Made by a program: the position numbers and the translations under genes | From: an uncultured Clostridium sp. | Lineage (GTDB): Bacteria; Bacillota; Clostridia; Clostridiales; Clostridiaceae | Length of the DNA: 64,000 bases | Direction: 5' to 3' | Assembly: GCF_947072515.1 (NCBI RefSeq) | Contig: NZ_CAMTIG010000019.1 | Location: 1 to 64,000 of the forward strand | In this document: piece by piece, positions 17,030-26,226 of the stretch | How the letters are laid out: each line of letters opens with the position of its first letter | Numbering within the stretch: position 1 is the stretch's first letter | The notes under the pieces: model-generated | What the model saw: only the letters and a program-made list of their open reading frames with translations | Database searches by the model: none | What the model was told of the DNA's origin: nothing

Positions 17030-18055
17030 TTATTTTACTATAATATTATATTTTTCTTTTTTTATAGCTCGACCTATAACCCAAGCCTCTATATTTTTTT
17101 CTCTAAACTCTTTTAGAATTTTATTACCTTCTTCTTCATTACACGTAACTAAAAGTCCACCTGATGTTTGTGGATCAAATAATATATCTTCAAGAGATGG
17201 CTCTACATTTTCTAAAACATATTTATCTTTTATATAATTTTTATTTTGATATGCTCCAACTGGTATGATTCCCATATTAGCATATTCTTTTGCTGCATTT
17301 ATATATGGAATGCTTTCTTTATATAACTCATATGAAGTCTCTGAACCATCTGCCATTTCATTTAAATGTCCCATAAGTCCAAATCCTGTTATATCAGTAC
17401 ATGCAGTTAATTCATATTTTCTAACTATTTCACCAGCATATTTATTTAAAAGTACCATCCATTTTACAGCTTCATCTATACTTTCTTCAGATGCTACTTC
17501 ACCTTTTGCCGCTGTATTAATTATCCCTGTCCCTAAAGGTTTAGTAATTATTAATATATCTCCTTCTTTAGAACCACAGTTTTTAAGTATTTTACTTGGA
17601 TGAACAGTTCCTGATACTGAAAGTCCATATTTAGGTTCATCATCTTGAACAGAGTGACCTCCTATAACAACAGCTCCAGCTTCTAAAACTTTATCAGCTC
17701 CACCTCTTAATATTTCTCCTAAAATCTTTCTATCAAGACAGTTTGGAAAACATACTATATTTAATGCAACTTTTGGATCTCCTCCCATTGCATAAACGTC
17801 ACTTAAAGAGTTTGCTGCAGCTATTTGTCCAAATAAATAAGGATCATCTACTACAGGAGTAAAAAAGTCTAAAGTTTGTATAAGTGCAATATCTTCACTT
17901 AACTTATATACTGCACCATCATCTGATGTATCTATTCCTACAAGTAAATTTTCATCAATCATCTTTGGAATACTTTTTAATATATCTGAAAGAGCCCCCG
18001 GCTCTATTTTAGCTGCTCAACCAGCTGTTTTTGCGTAATTAGTCAATTTTATCAT
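17030..18055 (-). CDS. selD: selenide, water dikinase (selenoprotein SelD, in-frame UGA)
   Basis: Makes selenophosphate from selenide and ATP, the selenium donor for Sec-tRNA. The frame opens at ATG 18055 (MIKLTNYAKTAG), meets TGA at 18017-18019, and continues AAKIEPG into the full SelD sequence: 341 residues with Sec13 and Lys16, matching Cys17/Lys20 of E. coli SelD. An ATG at 17962 would lack the catalytic residue. Other family motifs are present: GIDTSDDGAVY, DFFTPVVDDPY, GGHSVQDDEPKYGL, TDITGFGLMGH and DPQTSGGLL. A SECIS hairpin directly follows the UGA. GGTGA precedes the ATG. The organism must therefore encode SelA, SelB and tRNA-Sec elsewhere. Confidence 0.93.
17989..18019 (-). promoter_or_regulatory. 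bacterial SECIS element in selD mRNA
   Basis: Right after the UGA (18017-18019) the mRNA folds into a 7-bp stem: AA, a bulged U, AGAGC on one side and GCUCUUU on the other, closing a G-rich apical loop that starts 17 nt after the UGA. A single bulged U and loop guanines at this distance are the SelB-binding features of bacterial SECIS elements. All residues also code for protein. Confidence 0.85.
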
Positions 18056-18222
18056 TTTACGTCACCAGCCCTTTTCTATTTAATTTAATCTCTATTGTAC
18101 ATTATATCCTATAATTATCAAACTTTATGCTATCATTATCACTTATTATTTAATTAATTATAGAAATTTTGTAACTTTTCTGTTAAAATATTGTCATAAA
18201 CTATGATTTTTGAGGAGATTTT

Positions 18223-19524
18223 ATGAGAAAATTTAATTTTTTTTACAAATTCCTTTGTCTTTTAGGAATTTTTTTAGGGTTAAACATACTAAATTCAGAC
18301 ATTACTACATATGCACAAACTATTAAACCACCATCAGTTTCAGCAGATTCAGCTATAGTAATCGATGCGGATACAGGACAAGTTATCTACTCAAAAAATG
18401 GAGATAAAAAGCAGTTTCCAGCTTCTACAACTAAAGTTATGACTGCTCTTTTAGTATTGGAAAATACTAATTTACATGATGAGGTTACAGTAGGTAAAAA
18501 GCCACCATATGCTGAAGGTAGTTCTATTGGATTAAAAGAAGGGGAAATTTTCACTGTAGAAGATCTTCTAACAGGACTTATGCTTGAGTCAGGTAATGAT
18601 TGTGCTTTAGCTTTAGCTGAGCATATTGCAGGAAGTGAAGAAGAATTTGCGAAGCTTATGAATAAAAGAGCTATTGAAATTGGTTGTAAAAATACAAATT
18701 TTCTTAATGCTAGCGGATTACCAAATTCTCAGCATATAACTACAGCTTATGATTTATCTCTTATGCTAAAAGAAGCAATACAATACGATGATTTTATTAG
18801 AATAGCTACTTTACCTACAAAGAAATTAGCTGCTAGTAATCTAGATGGATATGAAAGATATGCTAATAATCATAATCATCTTATAAATAAGGATTCAAAA
18901 CTTTACTACAAGTATGCTTTAGCTGGAAAAACTGGTTATACAGATACAGCAAGACATACTTATACTGTTTCTGCAAAAAAAGATGGCAGAACTTTAGTTG
19001 CATCTTTTATTAAAGCAGAAGATAAAAATAAAAATTTTAAAGAAGTTGCTAGCCTTTTAGATTTTGCTTTTAATACAAGTGAGAATGTTACTTTATTCTC
19101 TAAAGATTATATTGTTGAAGAACTTAAGCTAACTAAAAATAATACTCTTCCTTTAATTTTAGAAGATGATTTTATATATACTAAAACCGCTTCTGATATG
19201 CCTGAACCTAAAATCAACTTTGATTTACCAAATAATTTAAAATCAAAATCTTTAAAGAAGAATGATTTAGTTGCTAAAGGAACTGTTGTTATAGATGGTT
19301 TAGAAGTTGGTCAAGTAAACATTCTTAGTGGTAAGGATAGAACCTTTAATGCAAGTATCGCTTTAAAAGAATTTTTTATCAATCAACCTGCTAAGGCTTT
19401 AATCATATTAGGTAGTTTATTATTTGGTCTATTCTTAATATGGAGAATTGTATTATCTAAAAAAGATAAATTTGATAGGAAGAGAAAATGGAGAAAGCTA
19501 ACTAAGAATGTTCGAAAAAATTAA
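18223..19524 (+). CDS. D-alanyl-D-alanine carboxypeptidase (PBP5 family)
   Basis: 433 residues. Signal peptide to about residue 31 (TYA), serine peptidase S11 domain with S68-T-T-K71, SGN (ESGNDC) and KTG (AGKTGY) motifs, then a C-terminal beta domain. Near residues 395-415 a real membrane helix (ALIILGSLLFGLFLIW) is followed by a basic tail, instead of the usual amphipathic anchor. It trims the terminal D-Ala of peptidoglycan stem peptides outside the membrane and so limits crosslinking. It is the only + strand gene in a long - strand run, divergent from selD, and has a GAGGAG ribosome site. Confidence 0.92.
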   Translation: MRKFNFFYKFLCLLGIFLGLNILNSDITTYAQTIKPPSVSADSAIVIDADTGQVIYSKNGDKKQFPASTTKVMTALLVLENTNLHDEVTVGKKPPYAEGSSIGLKEGEIFTVEDLLTGLMLESGNDCALALAEHIAGSEEEFAKLMNKRAIEIGCKNTNFLNASGLPNSQHITTAYDLSLMLKEAIQYDDFIRIATLPTKKLAASNLDGYERYANNHNHLINKDSKLYYKYALAGKTGYTDTARHTYTVSAKKDGRTLVASFIKAEDKNKNFKEVASLLDFAFNTSENVTLFSKDYIVEELKLTKNNTLPLILEDDFIYTKTASDMPEPKINFDLPNNLKSKSLKKNDLVAKGTVVIDGLEVGQVNILSGKDRTFNASIALKEFFINQPAKALIILGSLLFGLFLIWRIVLSKKDKFDRKRKWRKLTKNVRKN

Positions 19525-19534
19525 ATATATTATT

Positions 19535-19575
19535 AAAGTGTGGCTCCTTTTTTCAAAGTAGCCACACTTTTTTAT
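19535..19575. terminator. bidirectional terminator (carboxypeptidase / rluD)
   Basis: AAAGTGTGGCT (19535-19545) pairs perfectly with AGCCACACTTT (19560-19570), with T-runs on both strands. Confidence 0.9.
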
Positions 19576-20483
19576 TTTAATTTATCTATAAGCTCTATTA
19601 TATCTTCTGGAAGTTCTGCTTTTAATTCTAGCATTTTCTTGTCTTTAGGCTCTTCAAAACTTAAACTATAAGCATGCAATGCTTGCCTTTCGATTAAATC
19701 TTTTTCATCATCACCATATCCATAAAGAAAGTCTCCAAAGATAGAATGACCTAAATGAGCCATATGAACTCTTATTTGATGAGTTCTTCCAGTTTCTAAA
19801 GTACATTCAACTAAGTCTGCATCTTTTAATCTTTCTACAACCTTATAATGAGTTACACTTCTTTGACCTTTTTCATCAATAACTCTTTTTATTTCATAAC
19901 CTTCTTTATCTTCTTTTGGAACTCTATATATAGGAGCATCTACTGTACCACTTTCATTTTCTAAATGTCCATGTACTACAGCTAAATACTTTTTAGTAAC
20001 TTCATCTCTTTGCATAGAATTTGAAAGTGCCATATGTGCAAATTGATTTTTAGCCACTATCACAAGACCAGATGTATTCATATCTAACCTATTAGCAAGT
20101 CTTACTATGCAATCTTGACCTGTTATCTTAAAATGATTCATAACACCATTAGCTAATGTTCCTGATTGATAACTTTTAGTTGGATGTACAACCATAAATG
20201 GCTTTTTATTTAAAACTAAAAGATTTCCATCTTCATATACAACTTCTATATCAATTTCTTCTGGAGCTATATCTTGAGTTTCTTTCCTATCTAATACAAC
20301 CTTTATATTATCATCCTTTTTTATTTTAAAGTTCATCTTTACAGGTTTTTCATTTACAAGGATTCTTTTTTCTAAAGCTGATTTTCTTATAAGTCTTGAA
20401 GAAAGCTCCATTTCTTCTTTTAAAAACTCTCTTATCTTATATCCATCATATTTTTCATCCACATTTTTTTCTAAGGTGTTCAT
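19572..20483 (-). CDS. rluD: RluD-type 23S rRNA pseudouridine synthase
   Basis: 303 residues: S4-like RNA-binding domain (~15-75, IREFLKEEMELSSRLIRKS) and a RluA-family catalytic domain with the RLD motif (ANRLDMNTSGL) holding the catalytic Asp, plus TGRTHQIRVH. It isomerises uridines in large-subunit rRNA; the exact site cannot be told from sequence. It lies 16 bp downstream of the LCP gene, where related clostridia usually have rsfS. Last gene of the obgE-nadD run. Confidence 0.88.
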   Translation of the reverse strand: MNTLEKNVDEKYDGYKIREFLKEEMELSSRLIRKSALEKRILVNEKPVKMNFKIKKDDNIKVVLDRKETQDIAPEEIDIEVVYEDGNLLVLNKKPFMVVHPTKSYQSGTLANGVMNHFKITGQDCIVRLANRLDMNTSGLVIVAKNQFAHMALSNSMQRDEVTKKYLAVVHGHLENESGTVDAPIYRVPKEDKEGYEIKRVIDEKGQRSVTHYKVVERLKDADLVECTLETGRTHQIRVHMAHLGHSIFGDFLYGYGDDEKDLIERQALHAYSLSFEEPKDKKMLELKAELPEDIIELIDKLK

Positions 20484-20499
20484 TTTTTCCTCCTAATCT

Positions 20500-22098
20500 T
20501 TAACCGGCTGAATCTAAACCTAATACTACAACTAAATCATACTTTGAGTTTTCATCTCCATCTTTCATAACCTTATACTCATCTATTCCTATAAGGTCTT
20601 TTTCTACGATTTTTTTTATATCCTTTGATTTAACTAAAGCATAAGTATTTTTTGAAACATTATTCTCTATAGTTCCAACATCTATTTTTTTAAAGCCTTC
20701 TCTATCTAAAGTTGTTTTATATCTTGCTGCAAGTCCCGAAACCTCCGTACTATTTAATATCTTAACCGATATTTCACCTTTTGATTCAGGTCCTTTATTT
20801 TCAGTTGTTCCATTTTTTAATTCTGCTAATAAATCTTTATTTTTTTCTTTCTCAAAAATAAAATATGATTGTCCGCCAATATCTTTTGGAACTCCTTTTA
20901 TTGTTGTCATATTTACATTGTTAGATTTTACAAATATCATTTTTAAAGCATATTTAATTAATGTGCTTCCCTCCATATTTGTACTAACATTCTTTTCGAT
21001 TGCTTTCAATATAGATGGTAATCTTAATACTATTGCAGGGCTTGTACACTTATCTACTACAGCTTGTAAAAACTCATGTTGATTTTCTATTCTATCTAAG
21101 TCTCCCATAGCAAGTCCTGTTCCATCATTATTTTTTCTCCATCTAAAGAATTCTTCTGCTTTTTTACCATCTAAGTGTTCTGTAGTGCCTTTTTTAAACT
21201 TAATTCTTAAGTTTTGACTCTTATCAGTATAATCCATGTCATGTTTGATTTTAACTGTAACTCCACCTATTGCATCAATAATATCTCTAAATGCTTTATA
21301 ATCAATCTTTGCTAAATAATTTATATTTATTCCTAAAATATTTTCAACTTGCTTTGTAATTTCTTTTTCTCCACCAATAGGATAAGCTGCGTTTATCTTC
21401 CAGCTTCGCCCGTTAATATCGATTTTTGTATCCCTTGGAATTGAAACAAGATTTATTTTCTTTGTTTTAGGATTAAAATTTAAAACCATTATAGTATCTG
21501 TTCTCTTAGATGAATTATCATTTGGATTTTCAACACTACCAACATCCATTCCGAGTAATAGTATATTTACGGTTTCATCTGCCGCTACAGGCTTAGCTGC
21601 CATCATATTTTCATCTGTTATCTTAGAGAGCATACTAAATGCACTAATTGCATTAAAACCTATAAACATTATTAGTATTAATCCTATTATCCCTAATATT
21701 TTTTTCAATCCAACTCTACTATTCTTAAATTTCTTTTTCTTATTTTTTGAATTTCTTTTAGATTTCTTTTCTTTTTTCTTCCGTTCACTTCTTCTAATCT
21801 TAGAACTTTTCCCATTATTACTTCGTTTTTTTGCATCTGATGAATAGCTTTCTCCTTCTGAGTAATCTTCATCTAAAAGTTGCTCGTCATCTTCTTCATA
21901 TAGACTTCTTTCTCTTAGCAGTTCTTCATTTATACTATCATCGTCTACTCTTCTTCTTGGATCATTTGCTCCTATTCTAGGAGCATTCCTTCGTATCTTC
22001 TTATTTCTTTCTTGTATTCTTCTCTGCATTATTATTTGTTCTTCACGAGAAAGCCTACGTTTTGGCTTTCTTCCCCTATTATCGTCGTCCCTTACCAT
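20500..22098 (-). CDS. LytR-CpsA-Psr (LCP) cell-wall ligase with long basic N-tail
   Basis: 532 residues. A ~130-residue cytoplasmic tail very rich in Arg, Lys, Glu, Asp and Ser precedes one membrane helix (~134-156). The outer LCP domain shows NILLLGMD, RTDTIMVL, NLVSIPRDT and FFRWRKNN, the phosphoprenol-lipid-binding family. A LytR_C domain follows near 440-530 (VKILNSTEVSGLAARY). LCP enzymes attach anionic polymers to peptidoglycan at the outer membrane face. The long charged tail is larger than in most LCP proteins. It is cotranscribed with yqeK, 30 bp upstream. Confidence 0.87.
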   Translation of the reverse strand: MVRDDDNRGRKPKRRLSREEQIIMQRRIQERNKKIRRNAPRIGANDPRRRVDDDSINEELLRERSLYEEDDEQLLDEDYSEGESYSSDAKKRSNNGKSSKIRRSERKKKEKKSKRNSKNKKKKFKNSRVGLKKILGIIGLILIMFIGFNAISAFSMLSKITDENMMAAKPVAADETVNILLLGMDVGSVENPNDNSSKRTDTIMVLNFNPKTKKINLVSIPRDTKIDINGRSWKINAAYPIGGEKEITKQVENILGININYLAKIDYKAFRDIIDAIGGVTVKIKHDMDYTDKSQNLRIKFKKGTTEHLDGKKAEEFFRWRKNNDGTGLAMGDLDRIENQHEFLQAVVDKCTSPAIVLRLPSILKAIEKNVSTNMEGSTLIKYALKMIFVKSNNVNMTTIKGVPKDIGGQSYFIFEKEKNKDLLAELKNGTTENKGPESKGEISVKILNSTEVSGLAARYKTTLDREGFKKIDVGTIENNVSKNTYALVKSKDIKKIVEKDLIGIDEYKVMKDGDENSKYDLVVVLGLDSAG

Positions 22099-22128
22099 TT
22101 CTCACCTCATAAAAATTACTTAAAAATT

Positions 22129-22701
22129 CTAGGCCTTACTTATTTCACATAATAAATAATTTCTAGCCTTTACTGTATTTTCATCTATCATTCCATTTTT
22201 AGATAATAAAAATGCAATTGTATGATTCATTCCCATTAATACACCCTTATCTAATCCCTTTAATACTTCTTCCCTAATTTCATTTACTCCATCAAATGTT
22301 CTTGATGGTTCTATCATATCTGCTATATATATAATTTTTTCTAAAGTAGTCATATTTTCTTTCCCTGTTGTGTGCCATCTTATAGCACCTAATATTTCTT
22401 CATCATTTATATTAAACTTTTCTTTAGCTTGGATAGGTCCCACTATACTATGCCAAAGTTCTGGTGTTTCTTTCTCACTTAATGTTAATTTTATATCATT
22501 CTTTTTCATTATTTTTAGCATATCCTCTTTTGATATATTTTTACTTATATCATGCAAAAGAGCTGCAAGTTCTGCTCTGGCCACATCTACATTATTTATA
22601 CTTGCCAGTTTCTTCGAAGTAGAAACTACTCCTAAAGTATGCATAAATCTATTTTCCCTAAGGTTTTCCTTTAGATAATCATATATAACTTCTATACTCA
22701 T
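22129..22701 (-). CDS. yqeK: YqeK family HD-domain hydrolase
   Basis: 190 residues with HD-superfamily metal ligands: H20 (RFMHTLGV), HD (LLHDISKN), HS (LWHSIVG) and a later D (YIADMIEPSR). YqeK homologues hydrolyse diadenosine tetraphosphate. It sits immediately downstream of nadD (15 bp), the usual Firmicute arrangement. Confidence 0.88.
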   Translation of the reverse strand: MSIEVIYDYLKENLRENRFMHTLGVVSTSKKLASINNVDVARAELAALLHDISKNISKEDMLKIMKKNDIKLTLSEKETPELWHSIVGPIQAKEKFNINDEEILGAIRWHTTGKENMTTLEKIIYIADMIEPSRTFDGVNEIREEVLKGLDKGVLMGMNHTIAFLLSKNGMIDENTVKARNYLLCEISKA

Positions 22702-22716
22702 AATGATACCCCCTTA

Positions 22717-23313
22717 TTATTTATAAAGCTTTTCTCTTTTTATTATGTCTAAAACTCCATTTGGTAAGAAAAACTTAACATTTCTATTTTCTTTTATTCT
22801 TTTCCTTATATCTGTTGATGATATGTCTAAATCCTTTAAATTTAAAAATATTATCTTAGTCTCATATTTTTCTTCAATATATTTTTTCTGTTCTTTTAAA
22901 TCTTCAAAAGTAAATCCTGGTCTTTTAAATACAACTAAATTGGCGTTATTAAAAATTTCTTTTATATTTTCCCACTCTTCTAAGTCCATAAGACAATCTG
23001 CCCCTGTTATAAAAAATAACTCTACATCCTTTTCTTTAAAAGCCTGTAGAGTTTTATAAGTAAAACTTGGTTCATCTCGCTTAATTTCATAGTCTGAAGC
23101 AATGAATCCATCTAATCCTTTTATTCCTTCACATACCATCTCATACCTTAGAAACCCTTCACTAACTTCTTTTAAAGCTTTATGTGGAGGGTTCCCATTT
23201 GGCATAAATATGACCTTATCTAGCCCTAATGAATATTTAGCTTCATCTGCTATATAAAGATGTGCAAAGTGAATAGGATCAAAGGTTCCACCTATAATCC
23301 CATATTTTTTCAT
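22717..23313 (-). CDS. nadD: nicotinate-nucleotide adenylyltransferase
   Basis: 198 residues. The nucleotidyltransferase signature GGTFDPIHFAHL at the start and the C-terminal ISSTDIRKRIKENRN are both intact. It adenylates nicotinate mononucleotide in NAD synthesis. It lies in the obgE-yhbY-nadD-yqeK run with almost no spacing to yhbY, so translation is probably coupled. Confidence 0.93.
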   Translation of the reverse strand: MKKYGIIGGTFDPIHFAHLYIADEAKYSLGLDKVIFMPNGNPPHKALKEVSEGFLRYEMVCEGIKGLDGFIASDYEIKRDEPSFTYKTLQAFKEKDVELFFITGADCLMDLEEWENIKEIFNNANLVVFKRPGFTFEDLKEQKKYIEEKYETKIIFLNLKDLDISSTDIRKRIKENRNVKFFLPNGVLDIIKREKLYK

Positions 23314-23314
23314 T

Positions 23315-23611
23315 TTATTTGTTTGGTATTTCTATCTTAGGCTTTTTAAGTGATTTCTTATAAATTACTATTTTACTACCAATTGCTTGTATTCCTTCAG
23401 CTCTAACTTCTCTACAGATAAGATCTGAAGCTTCTCTAGTTACTAATCCACTATTTTCTAAAACTTTTATTTTTATAAGTTCTCTAGCTTCTAATGCCTC
23501 AGCAACTTGCTTTAAAAAGTTTTCCTCTATTCCATTTTTACCAATTTGAAATATTGGATCTACTCCATGAGCTAATTTTCTTAAGTATGCTCTTTCTTTT
23601 CCTGTTAACAT
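23315..23611 (-). CDS. yhbY: YhbY family RNA-binding protein
   Basis: 98 residues forming one CRM domain: LTGKERAYLRKLAHGVDPIFQIGKNGI at the start and AIGSKIVIYKKS at the end. YhbY associates with pre-50S ribosomes. Its place between obgE and nadD supports a role in large-subunit assembly. Confidence 0.9.
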   Translation of the reverse strand: MLTGKERAYLRKLAHGVDPIFQIGKNGIEENFLKQVAEALEARELIKIKVLENSGLVTREASDLICREVRAEGIQAIGSKIVIYKKSLKKPKIEIPNK

Positions 23612-23622
23612 TAATGTTCCTC

Positions 23623-24909
23623 CTATAATAAGTACTCGAATTCGAAGTCGTTAAGATTTACCATATCTCCATCTTTTATTCCTAATTCTCTTAATTCACT
23701 GAATATACCTTTGTTATTAAGAACTTTATGGAAGTATCTTAATGAATCTGCATCATGTACATTAACAGCACTTAAAAGTCTGTCTACGAAGCTTCCTTCA
23801 ACAAAGTAAGTGTCGAATTCTTCACCTTTTTCAACTCTAATTTCATATGTGAATCTTTTTTCTTCTGGGATATACATTTCATCTTCTGAAATATCAAGTC
23901 CTGTTATAGGAATATCTTTAAGCATTGTAGCTGCTTCTTTTATTACAGCATCAACATTATCTCTAGTTGCTGCTGACATTTTGAATACCTTGTCATATCC
24001 AAGTTCGTTAACTTTCTTTTTAAACTCGTTAAATACTTCTTCATCATAAACAAGATCTGCTTTATTAGCTACAACTATTTGTGGTCTATCATATAGCTTA
24101 ACTGCATATTTTTTTAATTCTTCATTGATTTTTAGGAAATCTTCAAAAGGTTCTCTTCCTTCTAATCCTGATAAATCAACTACATGTATTAAAAGTCTAG
24201 TTCTTTCAATGTGTCTTAAGAATTCTAATCCAAGACCAACACCTTCACTAGCTCCTTCAATAATCCCTGGAATATCTGCCATTACAAATGGTTCGATTCC
24301 TTCTGTTGCTACTACCCCTAAGTTTGGTTTAATAGTTGTAAAATGATAGTTTGCTATCTTTGGCTTAGCTTTTGTAGTCATTGATAAGAATGTTGACTTA
24401 CCTACGTTCGGGAATCCTAAAAGTCCAACATCTGCTAAAAGTTTTAATTCTAAAACTACATTTAACTCTTCTCCTGGCATTCCTGGTTCAGCAAAATGTG
24501 GTGCCTGTCTTGTTGGTGTACAGAACTTAACATTTCCTTTTCCACCTTTTCCACCTTTAAGTAAAGTAAATTCATCATTTTTATCTGAAAGATCACAAAT
24601 TATCTTATTACTTTCTGCTTCTCTTACTATAGTTCCCATTGGTACTATAATAGTAAGATCTTTTCCATCTCTTCCGTAACATTTTGATTCTCCACCATTT
24701 TGTCCTGGATCTGCTACGAATTTTTTCTTATATTTAAAATCCATAAGAGTAGTAACTCCAGTGTCAACTTTTAATATAACGCTTCCACCTTTACCACCAT
24801 CTCCTCCATCTGGTCCTCCAAGAGGTACGTATTTCTCTCTTCTAAAAGAAACCGCTCCATCTCCACCTTTACCAGATTTTACGAATACTTTGGCTTTATC
24901 TATAAACAT
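23623..24909 (-). CDS. obgE: Obg/CgtA family GTPase
   Basis: 428 residues: glycine-rich Obg fold (1-158, with [14 protein letters not shown]), G domain with [19 protein letters not shown] and NKAD motifs, and a C-terminal OCT domain (~350-428). It is an essential 50S-assembly and stress GTPase. ATG follows AAGGTGAG. It is the first gene after the rpmA terminator and probably begins a new transcript running through yhbY, nadD, yqeK and the LCP gene. Confidence 0.95.
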   Translation of the reverse strand: MFIDKAKVFVKSGKGGDGAVSFRREKYVPLGGPDGGDGGKGGSVILKVDTGVTTLMDFKYKKKFVADPGQNGGESKCYGRDGKDLTIIVPMGTIVREAESNKIICDLSDKNDEFTLLKGGKGGKGNVKFCTPTRQAPHFAEPGMPGEELNVVLELKLLADVGLLGFPNVGKSTFLSMTTKAKPKIANYHFTTIKPNLGVVATEGIEPFVMADIPGIIEGASEGVGLGLEFLRHIERTRLLIHVVDLSGLEGREPFEDFLKINEELKKYAVKLYDRPQIVVANKADLVYDEEVFNEFKKKVNELGYDKVFKMSAATRDNVDAVIKEAATMLKDIPITGLDISEDEMYIPEEKRFTYEIRVEKGEEFDTYFVEGSFVDRLLSAVNVHDADSLRYFHKVLNNKGIFSELRELGIKDGDMVNLNDFEFEYLL

Positions 24910-25058
24910 ATACTCACCTTTCCTTATGTAAAATCTTTATATTTTTATTATTCCTTATCTTCTAATATTAAAACAATAAATTAAGTATTTTTCTTCATTA
25001 TAACAATAATATTAGTTTTTAGATACCAATAAGCCTTTAATTTATTTTTTATATTTAA

Positions 25059-25083
25059 AAAGCACCCAAAATTCGGGTGCTTT
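25059..25083 (-). terminator. terminator after rpmA
   Basis: AAAGCACCC (25059-25067) with GGGTGCTTT (25075-25083), T-run on the - strand side. Ends the rplU-prp-rpmA transcript. Confidence 0.88.
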
Positions 25084-25100
25084 CTATATAAAAAATTAAA

Positions 25101-25397
25101 TTATTCAGCTATTTCTACTGCAACTGGATAAACAGAAGCTTTCTTCTTGTCTTTTCCAACTCTTTCGAATTTAACTACTCCATCAATTTTAGCGAATAGA
25201 GTATCATCCTTACCTCTTCCAACATTGTTTCCAGGGTGGATTTTAGTTCCTCTTTGTCTTACGATGATGTTTCCAGCAAGTACGAATTCACCGTCAGCTG
25301 ATTTAACACCTAATCTTTTTGATTCAGAGTCTCTACCGTTCTTTGAGCTACCTACCCCTTTTTTGTGGGCAAATAATTGAAGGTTCATTATTAACAT
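25101..25397 (-). CDS. rpmA: ribosomal protein bL27 with Prp-cleaved N-terminus
   Basis: 98 residues. The N-terminal extension MLIMNLQLF precedes [15 protein letters not shown], the Firmicute arrangement in which the Prp protease cuts after Phe9 so that L27 can reach the peptidyl-transferase centre. The start at 25397 is set by AGGAGG seven bases upstream. It is directly downstream of prp. Confidence 0.96.
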   Translation of the reverse strand: MLIMNLQLFAHKKGVGSSKNGRDSESKRLGVKSADGEFVLAGNIIVRQRGTKIHPGNNVGRGKDDTLFAKIDGVVKFERVGKDKKKASVYPVAVEIAE

Positions 25398-25399
25398 AT

Positions 25400-25786
25400 C
25401 TACACCTCCTCTGTTTTAATATTTATATATTCTCTACGTTTATTTGTTCCTATTGTCCCATCTAAACCCATAATTACACTATCTAAGCTAAGCTTAAAAG
25501 TTTTAAGTAAAACTTGTGCTTTTTCTAATTCTTCTTGCGAAAAATCTCTTAGGTCTAAACTAAGGTATCCATCTCCAATCTCATAAGTACAGTTAAGTCC
25601 TAAAACATTATCTAAACCTATGATTACACTTTGTGATAAAACTGAAACTGAGTTACAGATCATATCAAAAGCTTCACCTACTAGAAGTTCGTTACTGTTA
25701 AAGTCTCTTCCTTCTGGCATTGCATGACTGTCAATAGTAAAACCTATTAAATTTTCGTTATTAGAATAAATCTTTCCGCTAATCAT
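25400..25786 (-). CDS. prp: ribosomal-processing cysteine protease Prp
   Basis: 128 residues between rplU and rpmA, the fixed place of Prp (YsxB), which removes the L27 leader. The catalytic His is H21 (SHAMPEG) and the Cys is C44 (FDMICNSVS). Spacing is 23 residues, compared with 12 in B. subtilis and S. aureus Prp, so about 11 residues are inserted in the active-site loop. The rest ([13 protein letters not shown], helical C-terminus) fits the family. Start is four bases after the rplU stop. Confidence 0.88.
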   Translation of the reverse strand: MISGKIYSNNENLIGFTIDSHAMPEGRDFNSNELLVGEAFDMICNSVSVLSQSVIIGLDNVLGLNCTYEIGDGYLSLDLRDFSQEELEKAQVLLKTFKLSLDSVIMGLDGTIGTNKRREYINIKTEEV

Positions 25787-25790
25787 TTGA

Positions 25791-26099
25791 CTATGCTTCG
25801 ATCTTTTCTATAACTATTTTAGTGTAAGGTTGTCTGTGACCAGCTTTTCTTCTATAATCCTTTTTAGGTTTATATTTGAAAACAGTAACTTTTTTAGCTT
25901 TACCTTGAGATAAAACTTTAGCAACAACTTTAGCACCTTCAACTACTGGAGTTCCAACTTTTAAAGTTTCTCCACCAACAGCTAAAACTTCTGTTAATTC
26001 AACAGTTGAATCAACTTCTACTTCTAATTTTTCAATGAATAATACATCGCCTTCTTGAACTCTGTATTGTTTTCCACCTGTTTTTACTACTGCGTACAT
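25791..26099 (-). CDS. rplU: ribosomal protein bL21
   Basis: 102 residues ([18 protein letters not shown]...[16 protein letters not shown]), a complete bL21 of the 50S subunit. Start is ATG 26099 with GAGGAGGTG upstream; a longer in-frame opening at 26168 would translate the structured leader. First gene of rplU-prp-rpmA. Confidence 0.96.
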   Translation of the reverse strand: MYAVVKTGGKQYRVQEGDVLFIEKLEVEVDSTVELTEVLAVGGETLKVGTPVVEGAKVVAKVLSQGKAKKVTVFKYKPKKDYRRKAGHRQPYTKIVIEKIEA

Positions 26100-26102
26100 T
26101 CT

Positions 26103-26180
26103 AAAACACCTCCTCATAACGGTCTCGCCACTGTGGGTACAAAGTAAACTTTGTTTAATAAAACCCATTCATGAGCGGTT
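26103..26180 (-). ncRNA. L21-type ribosomal protein leader
   Basis: The 5' leader of rplU shows the pattern of Firmicute L21 leaders: CCGCTCATGAA-TGGGTT, an internal ACAAAGT/ACTTTGT hairpin, then ACCCAC-GTGGCGAG closing before the ribosome site. GGGT/ACCC and GCTC/GAG pairings can form. Autoregulation by L21 is the known role of the family. Confidence 0.7.
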
Positions 26181-26226
26181 TACTAAATCATATTATCATA
26201 AACTACATTTTTTGTAAAGAATAATC

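Noticed and set aside
17962..18060. UGA in the selD frame read as stop or frameshift (pseudogene)
   Set aside because: Catalytic context (AGUAAK) and a SECIS hairpin follow it exactly, and the rest of the gene is intact.
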